NCBI GenBank assembly: GCA_951799445.1 | Contig: OX637290.1 | Coordinates: forward strand, 32,730,987-32,794,986 | Direction of reading: 5' to 3' | Origin: Pseudisothecium myosuroides | Taxonomy: Eukaryota > Streptophyta > Bryopsida > Hypnales > Lembophyllaceae | DNA length: 64,000 nt | Part shown: piece by piece, positions 63,310-64,000 of the stretch | Numbering within the stretch: position 1 is the first letter of the stretch | Layout: every line of letters begins with the position of its first letter | The notes under the pieces: model-generated | Databases searched by the model: none | Seen by the model: only the letters and a program-made list of their open reading frames with translations | What the model was told of the DNA's origin: nothing | Program-made: the position numbers and the translations under genes

Positions 63310-64000
63310 TCATTCATATCTAAGTTTAGTTGCTGCAAAATGACAGCAATCAAAGAGATGGACAGTGAGGCTTGAAGGAATTGTGAAGGTAACCGCACTT
63401 AGGAGCGGCTGGAGCAGGCGGAGCGATGGTGCACCGTAACTGAGCTTGACCTGAAGTGATGTCAAGGTCTCAGCGGGGACTGTTACTGATTGAGCTCGAC
63501 TTGGATAGTCACACGCCATGAATGTAACAGTCGCACTTCAGTTTGTACCCTGTTTTTCAAAACAAGTCAGATCCGGAATTTGTGGATCTATGGAGAGCCA
63601 CGACCTGCATGCGGCATGGGAAGAGTGTTGGTCCTGTTCTCGAACTGAGCGGCTGGGGAGGCAGGGAGTCGATATGCAGATTGATCAACTTCTAGATCTC
63701 AAGCGCCGGTGACAGACCACCACCGAATGCAGGAACTTACTGAAGTGCAACCGCTAGACTTGACATCACACGCCTCTGCAAGATGTTCGAGTTAAGCTGC
63801 CTTTTCCTTACCATCGTTATTCTCGAAGTTTTGTTGCTACGTTCTGACACAAACAAAGTGTCACTTTGCATGTTAAAAAACGACCAGAAACTACAGTTCA
63901 TAAGACCGATGCTACCCACCAAAAGATATATCTTCCCTGAGCCTGTGCACCACCACTTCGTTAACTGTAGTACACTCCTTCAAACATGGCATCACCCCGT
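63310..64000. other. GC-richer segment at the window edge, possible start of a gene
   Basis: Composition shifts from AT-rich to near-balanced after about 63340, as at the edges of the genes earlier in the window. Short open frames exist on both strands (63519-63310 minus; 63584-63712 plus, beginning MESHDLHAAWEECWS), but I recognise no family and cannot choose a strand or exon limits. Confidence 0.3.

Overview
The window is nuclear DNA of a land plant. The genes carry many short GT-AG introns, and they encode a Paf1-complex subunit, a plant-type (non-selenocysteine) Sep15 protein and an AP-1/AP-2 beta-adaptin. Gene-rich, GC-balanced stretches alternate with very AT-rich, transposon-derived DNA. 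Intron size, gene spacing and the style of the AT-rich repeats suggest a bryophyte, possibly a moss; this is inference, not proof.

Layout. 1-2430: AT-rich, no gene. 2690-7544 (+): LEO1, a complete 13-exon model of 682 residues. 8412-9771 (-): Sep15/SELENOF-like ER thioredoxin-fold protein, 4 exons, 165 residues, convergent with LEO1. 11056-13818 (-): decayed hAT-superfamily transposase. 14032-15031: a 1000-bp foldback element whose arms carry tRNA-like pol III box motifs. 17524-24699 (+): beta-adaptin, a complete 16-exon model of 903 residues. 24700-52109: the adaptin locus is repeated as a chain of inverted copies, described below. 54001-55039 (+): broken pogo/tigger-type DDE transposase. 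55040-64000: AT-rich DNA with small TIR elements and no convincing gene; a GC-richer stretch after 63310 may be the edge of another gene.

The dominant feature is 17142-52109. It reads arm (17142-27714), 20-nt spacer, inverted arm (27735-36516), 200 N, arm (36717-41516), the same 20-nt spacer, inverted arm (41537-52109). The outermost arms match base for base in register over about 10.57 kb, introns included. I found one substitution, 26 bp from the outer edge. Sequence next to the N gap, and only there, carries many single-base homopolymer indels, as at unpolished contig ends. The simplest reading is that two contigs, each crossing the centre of one palindrome, were scaffolded end to end. That would make 27735-41516 an assembly duplicate and leave one palindrome of about 21.2 kb: two tail-to-tail, apparently intact beta-adaptin genes around a 20-nt spacer. 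A real four-copy array cannot be excluded from sequence alone.

LEO1 acts in transcription elongation, Sep15 in ER glycoprotein quality control and beta-adaptin in clathrin coats. They are unrelated housekeeping genes and no operon-like co-function is implied. If real, the near-perfect palindrome and the large foldback element are the points of biological interest.
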